64,000 nt of DNA, taken from Helianthus annuus. Taxonomy: Eukaryota > Streptophyta > Magnoliopsida > Asterales > Asteraceae. The stretch's first letter is position 1, and each line of letters begins with the position of its first letter. Positions 13,001-23,196 of the stretch are shown here, one piece after another. The stretch is taken from assembly GCF_002127325.2 (NCBI RefSeq), contig NC_035436.2, positions 27,229,354-27,293,353 of the forward strand, written 5' to 3'. Under the pieces are notes generated by a model. That model was not told the DNA's origin. It worked only from the letters and a program-made list of their open reading frames with translations, and did no database searches. The position numbers and the translations under genes are program-made.

Positions 13001-14041
13001 GTGCTGCTTGGCTGCATTCTCGGTGATTTCATTCCCATTCTTGATGTTAACCGCAATGTTACACTGCACACCGGACACAAACGTCTGTTGATTTGACCCT
13101 GTAGAACTTTGAGGAGAATTCTGCTCTGTGACTTTGACATTCGGCTCGTAGTTAGCAAATGGAGTCGACTGACTCGACTGATAGGCATTTGGAGCAGCAG
13201 AAGAAGTGTTGTCTGCACTAAACCCGGTTTGAATCTTCGGACTCTGAACATTAGTAGCTGCCGGACTATTCTTGTAATACAAAGACACATCCTGTGGCAT
13301 ATTCGCTGAATTCATTTTCTTTATTTTCACTAACTCCAACTCATGAGCTTCAATTTTCTCTATAAACACGCTCAAACTATAGTTCACGAAATCTGAACTA
13401 TTTTTCAACATCATCAAGTACGTTCCCCATTCCCCATAGGGAAGCGCATCACATAACTTGTCTATCCACTCCTCATTCGTCTTTTAGATATTCAACCTTC
13501 TCATCTCTACCACCAAGTGACAATACCTCTCGATAAGCTGCTTTGTCGATTCACCTTTAATTCCCGTGAATATATCAAATTCTTTCTTTATCAGTGCTTT
13601 CTTACTCTTGATCATCGACGCACTGCCTTTGAATTTCTGTTCCAAAGCTTGCCATATCGACTGTGCACTATCATCATGCTGTAGCAGAACTAGAATATCC
13701 TCTTTTATCGCTTGCTGCAGAATGCTAACCATCTTCTTTTCTGCTTTGAACTCGACCTGTTCCGCCTCTGTAAGACTTGCGATGGTCTTCAACATATTCA
13801 ACCCGTCTACCGGAGGAACATACTTTCTTTCGATTTTTATCCAGCACTCTAGATGGTTGGCCTGCACCCAGTTTTTGAATCTCCCGGACCATCCTGAATA
13901 TTCATCCAAACTCATCAATTTAGGAGGTTTCTGCATCGTTCCAAGCTCGTTTTCCAGATTTACATTCTGAATGATGCTAGCAGGACTCTGAATAACTCCA
14001 CCACTACCCGCAAACATGTTGTAATAATCTTGGCTTTCCAT
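10070..14041 (-). pseudogene. gag: Copia-1 gag: very long Gag with two distant CCHC knuckles, one premature stop
   Basis: ATG at 14041 opens a frame to 10070, about 1323 codons, broken by one TAA at 13484-13486. The N-terminal part matches the plant Copia Gag (UBN2-type) domain, e.g. WVQANHLECW and LLQHDDSAQSIW. A CCHC zinc knuckle (CFKCKERGHFKREC) is at about residue 427, and a second (CYRCNEVGHMAKQC) at about 1115, roughly 690 residues apart. Between them lie acidic, Val/Glu-rich and predicted coiled-coil stretches. Near the C-terminus is a short VEKPK repeat. Gag forms the virus-like particle and binds element RNA. Ordinary Copia Gag is a few hundred residues, so this is unusually long; Copia-2 has the same two-knuckle plan. 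Confidence 0.9.
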
Positions 14042-14069
14042 TTTCAGTCGTAACGAAAAAATTTTTCAA

Positions 14070-14400
14070 ACAGTCTGAATAAGCGAACCACACTGGCTGA
14101 ATAAGTGAACCACAGTGACTGAATAAGCGAACCACAGAAGTAACAATGAGCGAATCACCACTGAACTTTGGAGCGAACCAGAAAGTGTACTAAGAGCGAA
14201 CCAGACAACTGTCTTTCGAGCGAACCACAGATGACACTGGAGCGAACCAGAAACTGTCGTTCAAGCGATCCAGACGAGCGAACCAGCAACTAAAATAGAC
14301 ATTTCGAGCGGACCAGAATTAAAAACAGGAGCGAACCAGCTTAAACTGTACGTTGGAGCGATCCAGAAAAGCGAACCAAGAGCATGACGTAAGCGCGAAC
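14070..14400. repeat. Short-word array in the gag leader of Copia-1 (AGCGAACC)
   Basis: About fifteen copies of (A/G)AGCGAACCA and variants AGCGATCC, AGCGGACC and AGTGAACC stand 12-30 bp apart between the primer site and the gag ATG. On the coding strand they read GGTTCGCT. The array uses the same word as the LTRs and the ORF3 leader. Confidence 0.88.
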
Positions 14401-14584
14401 CTATTTCACGAGGGTTTTTGGGTCACTTTTAGGCTGTATTTTGATCTGAATCTTTCGAGGGTTTGTTATTAGTGTATTTCACACCTGTTGTCCAAGTTTC
14501 AGTCCATTTCCACCGTTCAAACAGTCCAAATCTACAAAAGTCTGTGTAAAACGCTTCGTATCTAGCAAACTAACTCGCAACCTG

Positions 14585-14596
14585 GCTCTGATACCA
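14585..14596 (-). other. Primer binding site of Copia-1 (initiator tRNA-Met type)
   Basis: The minus strand reads TGGTATCAGAGC two bases inside the 5' LTR. This is the standard plant Copia site complementary to initiator tRNA-Met. Confidence 0.92.
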
Positions 14597-14598
14597 AT

Positions 14599-15047
14599 TG
14601 TAGGATCAGTTTTGACCTAACGAGTGAGTCAATCAGAGCTAGTGCTTACTGAAAATGTGGCGGAAACACATTTTCAGCATGATACAAAGAAAAACGTAAC
14701 AGAATGGAGTAGAAACAGAGAATTCACACTTAAAACACTTTTTCTTCACTTGATAACGCTTGCCGTACGGACAGCAGTTCGACGTGGAGTTCCAAAAGAC
14801 GTTACAAATGAATAACACACCGGGGGTTATATAGAGTTCTTGGTCCGCTCATGTGACATGTCCACAAGAGCGGTCCAGACAACAAAGCTGGTTCGCTTTT
14901 GTGGACACATGCCACAAAAGCGGACCTACAACATTACAACCATAAAATTACACTTCTACCCCTGTACTAACACAAAATGACCTATCTGGACCCTATACAT
15001 TAAACTATCATTACAAAGACGCAGGCTTTAGACATTGTGCATCAACA
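14599..15047 (-). repeat. 5' LTR of Copia-1
   Basis: This 449-bp LTR reads TGTTGATGC...ATCCTACA on the minus strand, bounded by the primer site on one side and genomic DNA on the other. A TATA-like CTATATAA at 14827-14834 (minus) probably marks the promoter. Two inverted pairs of the GGTCCGCT word lie just downstream of it in the transcription direction reversed, i.e. about 14842-14927. The adjoining 5 bp TAAGC (15048-15052) should be repeated left of the window if target duplication occurred. Confidence 0.93.
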
Positions 15048-15692
15048 TAAGCAGAAGTTATGTTTTCATTCTCTTCCCTTGAAAGTGGTTTCAACATCTG
15101 ATGACCTCCAATCCACTGATCGTTACAACTGCTGATCAAGTCAGAGACTGTTGAAGACTAAAGCACTGCTGATCAATCTACTACTATGGTTCAAGCACTG
15201 CTGGATATATCAAGTACCGCTGGAGTCACAACAGTGGAAGGATAAAGAAGTAGTTTAGTTTGTTTATGGAATGAAATGTAATCAGTTGTTAGCATAGCAG
15301 TGTTTGTATTAGATCAGTGCTTAGAGTTTGTTAGGAGGTTAGATGTCACTTTCATGGTGATGTCAGCAAAGATGCCACAATGGTTTGTCCATGCCTATAA
15401 ATAGAACAGTACCGTGTACTGTTCTATTAGCTCTCTTCATCACTTTCATTCATGTACGAACAAATTACTATGAGCTCAGACTGAGGGGGAGTTTGTTACA
15501 TACTTGCAATTGTAATTGAATTTTGTAATAAATTCAAGCATTCGGTTCAATGTTAAACTTATATGTTGAAAGCAATTCTCATGTTTGATTGTGTGCAAAG
15601 TTTGTTATCATTTATATTCCGCTGCATTACTCATTCATCCTTCATCTTAAATCAAACGTAAAACACAATCAATCCAAACTCAGATCCTAACA
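15048..15692 (+). repeat. Copia LTR (same family as Copia-4), interrupted by Copia-1
   Basis: This stretch aligns with 49626-50287, the LTR of Copia-4. Shared islands include TTAGGAGGTTAGATGTCAC, TCAGCAAAGATGCCACA, GAGCTCAG-CTGAGGGGGAG and CATTCGGTTCAATG. It has a TATA box CTATAAATAGAA at 15395-15406 and ends TCCTAACA, the complement of the family start TGTTGGGA. No internal sequence follows, so it may be a solo LTR. Its first ~70 bp must lie left of Copia-1, beyond the window. Confidence 0.8.
15396..15403 (+). promoter_or_regulatory. TATA box of the Copia LTR
   Basis: TATAAATA followed about 30 bp on by CTGTTCTATTAGCTCTC matches the same arrangement at 49994 in Copia-4. Both look like a core promoter with its start region. 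Confidence 0.6.
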
Positions 15693-16005
15693 CTACCGCA
15701 CTACCACTGCCGCTCCGCCGCCGCCGCTCCACTCCGATGTAGAGAGAGATCGAAATTGTAGAGAGAGAGAGATCATCTGGTCGTGCGATGTAGAGAGAGA
15801 GATCGAAATTGTAGGGAGTTTGATTTACAGTTTCCTATTTTGAATGGATATAAAGTATTTATTACCCCTATAATTTTCTATTCAGTCCAAAAAAATAAAA
15901 CAAATTTTACAATTTGGTCCCTATTAATCTCAACCATTAGATCAAAGATCTAATGGTGTAGATTCTTTCTTATCCTTCTCACACTTTTGGTCGTTTTACA
16001 GGAAC

Positions 16006-16008
<3 letters not shown>
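15693..16008. other. Intergenic stretch with GAGA repeats and the right end of a (TA)n-inserted element
   Basis: No coding frame is evident. 15693-15815 has GCC-rich and GATGTAGAGAGAGATCGAAATTG direct repeats (two copies). 15840-16008 looks like the end of another repeat abutting (TA)n; it contains the palindrome ATTAGATCAAAGATCTAAT and ends ACAGGAACC. Its other end was not found. Confidence 0.4.
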
Positions 16009-16079
<71 letters not shown>

Positions 16080-16100
16080 ATATATATATATATGTATATA
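16009..16100. repeat. (TA)n microsatellite
   Basis: About 90 bp of nearly pure TA with two TG interruptions flank the left side of foldback element A. Confidence 0.95.
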
Positions 16101-16101
16101 A

Positions 16102-16568
16102 GGGGAGGGTTCATTAGGGAACACTAAAAAAGTGGAAAACCGGGAAACACTCTTAAAATTGTATTTAACTTGTTAAAACTTATTTTTTTTCTATATTTTT
16201 TTGGAGCTTTTTCTTATAAATACATGTAGAAACATTTTTAATAAAAAAATTAAAAACTAAAAATAATAAAAAAATGTTTAAAAATTATATATCTTATAAA
16301 ATTTACATAACATGTTAAAAATCACTTTAAAAAAACATTTGATTATTCGAAATAAAAAATACTTTTTGTAAAAAAATTAGCCTTTTTTTAACTTTTTATT
16401 TAAATATTTAGTTTTTGAGTTTTTTTTATTGAAAATGCTTCTACAAAGTATTTATAAGGAGAAGCGACGAAATTTAAAAAAAAAAACTGATTTTTAACAT
16501 GTTAAGTTAATTTTTTAAAAGTGTACCCTGGTTCCGCACTTTTTTAGTGTTCCCCAATAAACCTCACG
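16102..16568. mobile_element. Foldback/TIR element A (MITE-like), inserted in (TA)n
   Basis: The ends are inverted repeats: left AGGGAACACTAAAAAAGTG and right, reverse complemented, GGGGAACACTAAAAAAGTG, extending over about 50 bp with further internal complementarity. The element is about 467 bp and AT-rich, with no ORF, and has (TA)n on both sides. This resembles microsatellite-targeting elements of the rice Micron type; that relation is inference. Confidence 0.8.
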
Positions 16569-16679
16569 CAATATATATGTATATATATATATACATATAC
16601 ATATATATACATATATACATATATATATACATATACATATATATACATATATACATATATATATATACATATACATATA
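16569..16679. repeat. (TA)n/(TACATA)n microsatellite
   Basis: Interrupted TA repeat with TACATA units lies between element A and the Helitron terminus. Confidence 0.9.
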
Positions 16680-16708
16680 CTAGTCACTTACCCGCGCGAT
16701 GCGGCGGG
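16680..16708 (-). other. Helitron 3' terminal hairpin and CTAG end
   Basis: The hairpin CCCGC...GCGGG is followed by TAAGTGA and CTAG on the minus strand, then a T in flanking DNA. This is the diagnostic Helitron 3' end. Confidence 0.85.
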
Positions 16709-17764
16709 AGTGGTATCACTTAGGTTGGTGAGTTTAGGGCTATCTACGGGGATGTAGTTTCCAATGTGGCTTGTGACGACGATGGTGGTAGTGTAGCAGA
16801 ATGTGATGGTCGGTTGAGGCCTTCTTCAGCGGCGAGAATCAGCGATTTGCGGCGATTGGTGGTTTCGTGATGGCGTTTGGTGGTTATTGTGCGACTCAGG
16901 AGAAAACAAAGAAAATTGTTTGATTCTAGTTATGTTACCTGAAATAGACGGACTACCTAGGCTTTTGTTGGTTCAAATTGTGATACAAATTCACAAATAA
17001 CTAACATTAACTACTATATTGTAAGATGTACAAAACATAGTCAAAAATTTCCCAAACAGTCTTAGGTTTGTAAGAGTCCTTAATCTTGAATTCCTAAGGT
17101 TTGGAACTGAAATTTGTCACAAAATAAAGGATTTCCTTCAATTAGTTTCTTAAGTTCAACCAGCATCATACCTCGAGCAGATTTAGTATCTCCATATTTG
17201 GATAATTGTTCATTCTCCCTAAAGTAGTGATCTATAAAAGTCAGTCAGCAAAGGCGCGATAGATGATGCTTAATACAAAAATTAAAGTAAGATAAATAAG
17301 TTCGTTTACAGACAAATGGTTACAAACAAATCAATCGAGTCGTTAATCAAACGATTAAACGCATAAACAAAACAATAAATATGAATTTGTACATTCTGAT
17401 ACATATCTACTTAGAGGTGGCAGTTTTTTTATTTTTTTATTAACCATGCCGCTGCGCTCGTTGCGGCTGCCCTCACCGCGCCGCTGCGGCTGCACTTGTT
17501 GCGCTCGCATGCTCACTGCACCGATCAAATTTTAGTAAAGTACACGGATGGTAAGCCAGAGACAACTGAGGTGATGGCACCAAGCAAGAATGACACAGTG
17601 CTGAACACTGCTGTTCCCTTTTACCCTGCATATACCAAACAAACTTGCGATTAGTTTATGCACAGCTATTCATAATCATTTTATCATGAAATAAGGATAC
17701 CTGAACAAATGTCTCGCTCGACCAATAGTTTCCCTTGACGCATTATGCAAGGTTCGCTCGGTCA
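16709..17764. other. Helitron 3' interior without recognisable genes
   Basis: About 1 kb with no supported ORF. It includes a GCGG/TGGTGG-rich stretch (16750-16880) and a GCTGC/GTTGCGGCTG-rich stretch (17455-17520). Nothing is assignable. Confidence 0.5.
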
Positions 17765-17995
17765 AACAACTCAAGCAAATGTTTTCTATGTTTTTTAGGG
17801 GGAAGATGAGTGCATCTCTCCACAGGGCATACAAGACACAGGTCATTGGCGGAAGCCCGCCAAATTTAACATATAAAGTTTTTTTATATGTTAAATATGG
17901 CGAGCTGCCGCCAATAACCTGTGTCTTGTATGCCCTGTGGAGAGATGCACCCATGTTCCCCCTAAAATGCAAAGAAAACATTTGCTTGAGTTGTT
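17765..17995. repeat. Long inverted repeat (hairpin 1) inside the Helitron
   Basis: Two arms of about 110 bp are near-perfect reverse complements, meeting around 17880 with almost no loop. Outer ends are AACAACTCAAGCAAATG and its complement. The central part is duplicated at 18441-18573. Confidence 0.88.
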
Positions 17996-18240
17996 GGATA
18001 GATTACACAGGCTCAGTTTTTGCATCACAGCCTCAAAACACTTTCAGTTCAGATAGATTACACAGGCTCAGTTTTTGCATCACAGCCTCAAAACACTTTT
18101 AGTTCAGACAGATTAAGAACACAAGGTCAGCTTATGCATCATAGACTCAACACTTTTAGTTCAGACAGATTAAGAACACAAGCTCAGCTTTCGCATCACA
18201 GCCTCAAACACTTTCAGTTCAGACAGATTAAGAACATTTG
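17827..18240. repeat. Direct repeat copy 1 (hairpin plus GCTCAG tandem segment)
   Basis: This segment recurs at 18446-18806 in the same order: hairpin, CCCATGTTCCCCCTAAAATG, then several tandem units containing CACAGGCTCAG and CAGACAGATTAAGAACACA. Copy 1 has one more tandem unit than copy 2. Confidence 0.85.
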
Positions 18241-18440
18241 GACGGAAGATGTATAACCTTGTAAAGGGTAAAAGGGTTTGTGTTTTCTTGTTCCTTAAGA
18301 GTTGTACATTGTGCATTAAGTGTTTTTTCAACACCTTGTTCAATTACCATCTTGTCCTTCACATATGTTTATTAAGGATATCATTTGGCAAATCAGGCAT
18401 TAACTCTTTTTATAAGTGAGCCGTTTGCCTCGAATCGGTG

Positions 18441-18573
18441 GATCTCTCCACAGGGCATACAAGACACAGGTCATTGGCGGCAGTCCGCCAAATTTAACAT
18501 ATAAAGTTTTTTTATATGTTAAATATGGCGAGCTGCCGCCAATAACCTATGTTTTGTATGCCCTGGGAGAGAA
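18441..18573. repeat. Long inverted repeat (hairpin 2) inside the Helitron
   Basis: A shorter copy of hairpin 1 (arms about 65 bp) shares GCCGCCAATAACCT and TTTAACATATAAA. The arms carry a few mismatches, e.g. CCCTGGGAGAG against CTCTCCACAGGG. Confidence 0.85.
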
Positions 18574-18806
18574 GCACCCATGTTCCCCCTAAAATGCAAA
18601 GAAAACATTTGCTTGAGTTGTTGGATAGATTACACAGGCTCAGTTTTTGCATCACAGCCTCAAAACACTTTTAGTTCAGACAGATTAAGAACACAAGGTC
18701 AGCTTATGCATCATAGACTCAACACTTTTAGTTCAGACAGATTAAGAACACAAGCTCAGCTTTCGCATCACAGCCTCAAACACTTTCAGTTCAGACAGAT
18801 TAAGAA
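18446..18806. repeat. Direct repeat copy 2
   Basis: Second copy of the 17827-18240 segment. Confidence 0.85.
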
Positions 18807-18929
18807 CACAAAATCCGGAGTACACAACAAGAGTAATTTGCCACGAAACTTAAACAACCTTTAAGTCTCTATAAATAATTCAGGGATATCTACACTCTAC
18901 TCACACTTTACAGCCTCAAACACTTTCAG

Positions 18930-19215
18930 TTCAGCTTTCTCTCAATGCTCACACATCTCACAAAACAACATCACATCTCACAAAAAGGGATGCCAAAAGC
19001 AGGGAAGTACAATCTACAGGAAAAAGCAACACTTTACTTTTGTGTGAAAGACAGCTTGCTTGCTGCAGTCTCTATAATATATCAACACTCTTCCATACAC
19101 TGTTTGAAAGACAGCATGCTTGAAAGACAGCATGCTTGCTTCAGTCTCTATAAATAATTCAGGGATATCTACACTCTACTCACACTTTACAAACTCTCAA
19201 CTACACTCAACTGGA
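18930..19215. repeat. Inverted duplication, arm 1 (partner 22480-22740)
   Basis: Contains GGGATGCCAAAAGCAGGGAA, CAACACTTTACTTTTGTGTG and two TCTCTATAA motifs. The reverse complement of this whole run is found at 22480-22740, 3.3 kb away in opposite orientation. Confidence 0.88.
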
Positions 19216-19453
19216 AGACTCAGACATGTAATTGAGAGATGAACACAACTACGGGTAAAGCCATGGCTGCAACACACGGTTGCAAAGTGAGAACTATGCA
19301 ACCTGGATATTGCCCCGCCAAGATGCTACTCGGATCTTCTATGTACCCTCAAAATACAATCATCATCACAGTCTATTGTGTTATGTAACCTCGCTTTAAA
19401 GCATGATGTACAAGAGTATTTTTCCACTAAACTTAAACAACCTTTAAAGCATG
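19209..19453. repeat. Direct repeat of ~245 bp (copy at 20871-21118)
   Basis: Starts CTGGAAGACTCAGACATG and includes ATGGCTGCAACACACGG and CAACCTGGATATTGCCCCGC. The copy at 20871-21118 is nearly identical. Confidence 0.88.
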
Positions 19454-19693
19454 ACCTAAATATCATAATTATCACACAACCATGACACTTATCAGTCCCA
19501 AAAATGAAGGAAAGGATCAAAATATAACAGAACAAAGTAAAATCAAAACTACAAAAACAATTTATCCTTTCACTATGTCATATCTGAAATTAATCTAACT
19601 ATCATCACCAAAAATACAAATTCAAATATCACAAAACTTTCAACCTAATTTGAAATAACCGCATCTACTAACAAATCTACATCAAGATTAAAG

Positions 19694-20175
19694 ATAAGAA
19701 TCACAAAAGAACATGGTAAGATATATAACACTCATTGCAACTTATCAGAACATCAAACGGATCCCTTGTTCAAATCTGTGGATCCCTTGCCAGATAAAGC
19801 TTGTGATACATCTCATGAAACCCTAGATCTGCTCATCGAGCATCCCACAGAACAAACTAAAATCAAAAATACATTACAATCTATCTTTTCACTATTCCAT
19901 ATCTAAATGACCTAAATATCATAATTATCACACAACCATGACACTTATCAGTCCCAAAAATGAAGGAAAAGATCAAAATATAACAGAACACAGTAAAATC
20001 AAAACTACAAAAACAATTTATCCTTTCACTATGTCATATCTGAAATTAAGCTAACTATCATCACCAAAAATACAAATTCAAATATCACAAAACTTTCAAC
20101 CTAATTTGAAATAACCGCATCTACTAACAAATCTACATCAAGATTAAAGATAAATCAACATTTAGAACCTAACCT
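19694..20175. repeat. ~450-bp Helitron repeat unit, copy 1 of 3
   Basis: Copies 2 and 3 lie in tandem at 23552-24003 and 24004-24484. Each begins AAGAATCACAAAAGAACATG and holds CGGATCCCTTGTTCAAATC, a GAAACCCTAGATCTGC segment and the CATGACACTTATCAGTCCC segment. The latter segment alone occurs seven times (near 19480, 19937, 21645, 21919, 22190, 23788, 24247). Confidence 0.88.
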
Positions 20176-20257
20176 GAGTCAATTCATCACAAAACACATG
20201 AGAAAATCCTTCGTAAACCTCAGATTTCGTCCTTCGAACATCCGTCAACCGCTTCAC
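20174..20257 (-). pseudogene. Captured exon, copy a (84 bp)
   Basis: On the minus strand an 84-bp block is bounded by ...TTACTTTTCAG before and GTTAGG after, so it looks like a spliced exon of 28 codons in phase 0 (starting V-K-R-L-T-D-V-R-R-T-K). The same exon occurs at 23457-23540 and 24484-24567 and, truncated, at 21581-21634. It reads in the Helitron's own direction, as expected for captured gene pieces. Confidence 0.6.
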
Positions 20258-20347
20258 CTGAAAAGTAAGAATCACAAAAGAACATGGTAAGATATCTACT
20301 AACAAATCTACATCAAGATTAAAGATAAAGCAACTTATCAGAACATC

Positions 20348-20473
20348 AAACGGATCCCTTGTTCAAATCTGTGGATCCCTTGCCAGATAAAACGGATCCC
20401 TTGTTCAAATCTGTGGATCCCTTGCCAGATAAAACGGATCCCTTGTTCAAATCTGTGGATCCCTTGCCAGAAC
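20348..20473. repeat. 42-bp tandem repeat, three copies
   Basis: The unit contains CGGATCCCTTGTTCAAATC and GTGGATCCCTTGCCAGATAA. Two copies recur at 24658-24740. Because 42 is divisible by three, it produces an apparent repetitive ORF that I do not regard as coding. Confidence 0.9.
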
Positions 20474-20537
20474 ATCTCATAAAACCCTTGATCTGCTCAT
20501 CAAACGGATCTGGTGATAGATCTCATGAAACCCTAGA

Positions 20538-20625
20538 TCGCCGAGAAGAGAGAGAAGAGAGAGAGAAGAGAGAGAGAAGATCTGATGTTGTTTTGTGAGA
20601 TGTGTGAGCATTGAGAGAGAAAGCA
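20538..20625. repeat. GAGA-rich unit (also at 24829-24915 and 24916-25006)
   Basis: An ~88-bp unit runs from CGCCGAGAAGAGAGAGAAG to TGTGTGAGCATTGAGAGAGA. It occurs once here and twice in tandem near the Helitron 5' end. Confidence 0.88.
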
Positions 20626-21156
20626 TATGGTGATCCGTGTGAAGTCAAATGGACGGTCCCGATGTTGATCCGTGTGAGAAAGTAAAACAATTGGACGGCA
20701 GATGTATACCCTTGTAAAGGGTAAAAGGGTTTGTGTTTTCTTGTGCCTTAACAGTTGTACATTGTGCATTAAGTGTTTTTTCAACACCTTGTTCAATTAC
20801 CATTTTTTTAACTTTATCACACGGATCAGACATGTACTTTTAGATCTGTGAATCGGTGATAATACTTTTACAACTGGAAGACTCAGACATGTAATTGAGA
20901 GATGAACACAACTACGGGTAAAGCCATGGCTGCAACACACGGTTGCAAAGTGAGAACTATGCAACCTGGATATTGCCCCGCCAAGATGCTACTCGGATCT
21001 TCTATGTACCCTCAAAATACAATCATCATCACAGTCTATTGTGTTATGTAACCCCGCTTTAAAGCATGATGTACAAGAGTATTTTTCCACTAAACTTAAA
21101 CAACCTTTAAAGCATGATGTACAGCTGTTTTAAGCACAAGAAACACATATGTAACC

Positions 21157-21325
21157 TCACAGGCTCAGCTTATGCATCATAGCCTTAACAGTTTCAGTTC
21201 AGACATATTAAGAACACAAGCTCAGCTTATGCATCATAGAGTCGACAGGCTCAGCTTATGCATCATAGCCTCACAGGCTCAGCTTATGCATCATACCCTC
21301 ACAGGCTCAGCTTATGCATCATAGA
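21157..21325. repeat. Tandem GCTCAGCTTATGCATCATAG repeat
   Basis: Five or so copies of a 25-30 bp unit (CACAGGCTCAGCTTATGCAT), related to the tandem part of the 17827 repeat. Confidence 0.85.
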
Positions 21326-21580
21326 ACACTTGGGAAACATCCAAGCCATCTAGGTCGTATAACTTAGGACCTTAGTCCGACAACCATCAAACTCTGCCAT
21401 CTGTCCGGCCCTTAGAAACACCTTTGTCTTACTAATCTGCATTTGACATATAAACAAACAAGTAAACATTAAAAAAATTAAAAAGGTAAATCCTAACTAA
21501 AACATCGGATGTAGGAAATAACCGCATCTACTAACAAATCCACATCAAGATTAAAGATAAATCAACATTTAGAACCTAAC

Positions 21581-21634
21581 CTGAGTCGATTCATCACAAA
21601 ACACATGCGAAAATCCTTCGTAAACCTTAGATTT
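21581..21634 (-). pseudogene. Captured exon, copy d (truncated)
   Basis: The donor-proximal two thirds of the 84-bp exon are present (CTGAGTCGATTCATCAC on the plus strand). It then breaks into unrelated TTTTCACAAAACC. Confidence 0.5.
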
Positions 21635-22479
21635 TCACAAAACCATGACACTTATCAGTCCCAAAAATGAAGGAAAAGATCAAAATATAACAGAACAAAG
21701 TAAAATCAAAACTACAAAAACAATTTATCCTTTCACTATCCCGAAAAATGAAAAAATATATCAAAACATCCCACAGAACAAACTAAAATAAAAAGTACAT
21801 AACAATCTATCTTTTCACTATTCCATATCTAAAATTGACCTAACTATCATAATTTTCATTGAACTACAACACTTATCATCCCCAAAAATGACCTAAATAT
21901 CATAATTATCACAAAACCATGACACATATCAGTCCCAAAAATGAAGGAAAAGATCAAAATATAACAGAACAAAGTAAAATCAAAACTACAAAAACAATTT
22001 ATCCTTTCACTATCCCGAAAAATGAAAAAATATATCAAAACATCCCACAGAACAAACTAAAATAAAAAGTACATAACAATCTATCTTTTCACTATTCCAT
22101 ATCTAAAATTGACCTAACTATCATAATTTTCATTGAACTACAACACTTATCATCCCCAAAAATGACCTAAATATCATAATTATCACACAACCATGACACT
22201 TATCAGTCCCAAAAATGAAGGAAAATATCAAAATATAACAGAACAAAGTAAAATCAAAACTACAAAAACAATTTATCCTTTCACTATGTCATATTTGAAA
22301 GAACTTACAACAATGCAAGAGGGAGATGTGAAAAGCCGACAAAAATTTTAAAACCTTGATGTGAGAGCCGAGAAACAACGCAAGATCCGAATGCAAAGAG
22401 TTGATATATTCTGAAATCGAAGTAAATAGAAGTTGTTAAGTTGATGTTTTGAAAGTAGGATTATTCAACTGAGATAAAC

Positions 22480-22740
22480 TTACAATTTCAGTTGAGTGTA
22501 GTTGAGAGTTTGTAAAGTGTGAGTAGAGTGTAGATATCTCTGGATTATTTATAGAGACTGAAGCAAGCAGTGCTGTCTTTCAAACAGTGTATGGAAGAGT
22601 GTTGATATATTATAGAGACTGCAGCAAGCAAGCTGTCTTTCACACAAAAGTAAAGTGTTGCTTTTTCCTGTAGATTGTACTTCCCTGCTTTTGGCATCCC
22701 TTTTTGTGAGATGTGTGAGCATTGTGAGAGAAAGCATATG
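22480..22740. repeat. Inverted duplication, arm 2
   Basis: Reverse complement of 18930-19215, including the TTTTGGCATCCCTTTTTGTG end. Confidence 0.88.
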
Positions 22741-23196
22741 GTGATCCGTGTGAAGTCAAATGGACGGTCCCGATCTTGATCCCTTTTTGTCTGTAGCATA
22801 AGTCAAATGGGTTAAGATCAGTTAAAAAACAAAAAGCATAAAAATAACAAAACACATCATAAAACACAAAATATAGTCAAGTTTATATTCTCTCAGTAGC
22901 ATAGCATGTTAAAAATTAATATTCAAGGCTTAGAAATTACCAAAAAAGAGCGAAAAACCGACTGAATTCGAATCTCAGCCCATTCTTGACACTAATGCTC
23001 CGTTAGTTCTCGCAAAGTCAACCATCATAAAAAGAAATCAAGTATTAGTAAAGATTTGATATTAGTTATAACCAGTACACTATTAACTTAAAATAAATTT
23101 AATATAAATCACATTTTGTCAAGTTGCAAATATAAAAACCTTTATTATAAAAAAAAAGAAAAGAAAATTGATGAATGATGATAAACTTTACTTTAC

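Larger units (their letters stand above)
1..15047 (-). mobile_element. Copia-1: Sirevirus-like Ty1/copia LTR retrotransposon, left end cut by window
   Basis: A single Copia element reads right to left: 5' LTR (14599-15047), tRNA-Met primer site, a leader with a short-word array, gag (14041-10070), protease-integrase-RT-RNase H (10053-6627), a conserved noncoding block, ORF3 (4999-447), polypurine tract (400-410) and 3' LTR (1-399). About 52 bp of the left LTR lie outside the window. The full size of about 15.1 kb is very large for Copia. All genes contain stops or frameshifts, so it is not autonomous now. The long gag, the ORF after pol and the conserved noncoding DNA resemble the Sirevirus genus; that placement is inference. 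Confidence 0.9.

Noticed and set aside
13566..13970. Plus-strand ORFs over gag, pol and ORF3 (also 457-687, 11784-12152, 61198-61680 and others)
   Set aside because: Shadows of the minus-strand retrotransposon genes, without domains of their own.
14070..14400. CRISPR-like look of the short repeated words
   Set aside because: Repeats are only 8-12 bp, degenerate and irregularly spaced, inside an LTR retrotransposon of a eukaryote.
14585..14596. tRNA gene fragment
   Set aside because: Only the 12-nt primer match is present, with no cloverleaf. No tRNA or rRNA gene was recognised in the window.
20359..20598. ORF with a repetitive FKSVDPLPDKTDPL protein
   Set aside because: It merely translates the 42-bp tandem repeat, whose length is divisible by three, and continues into GAGA repeats.
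22925..23020. Third captured exon starting MVDFARTNGALVSRMG
   Set aside because: The frame is suggestive and on the right strand, but I could not find a clean splice acceptor and a stop follows at once.
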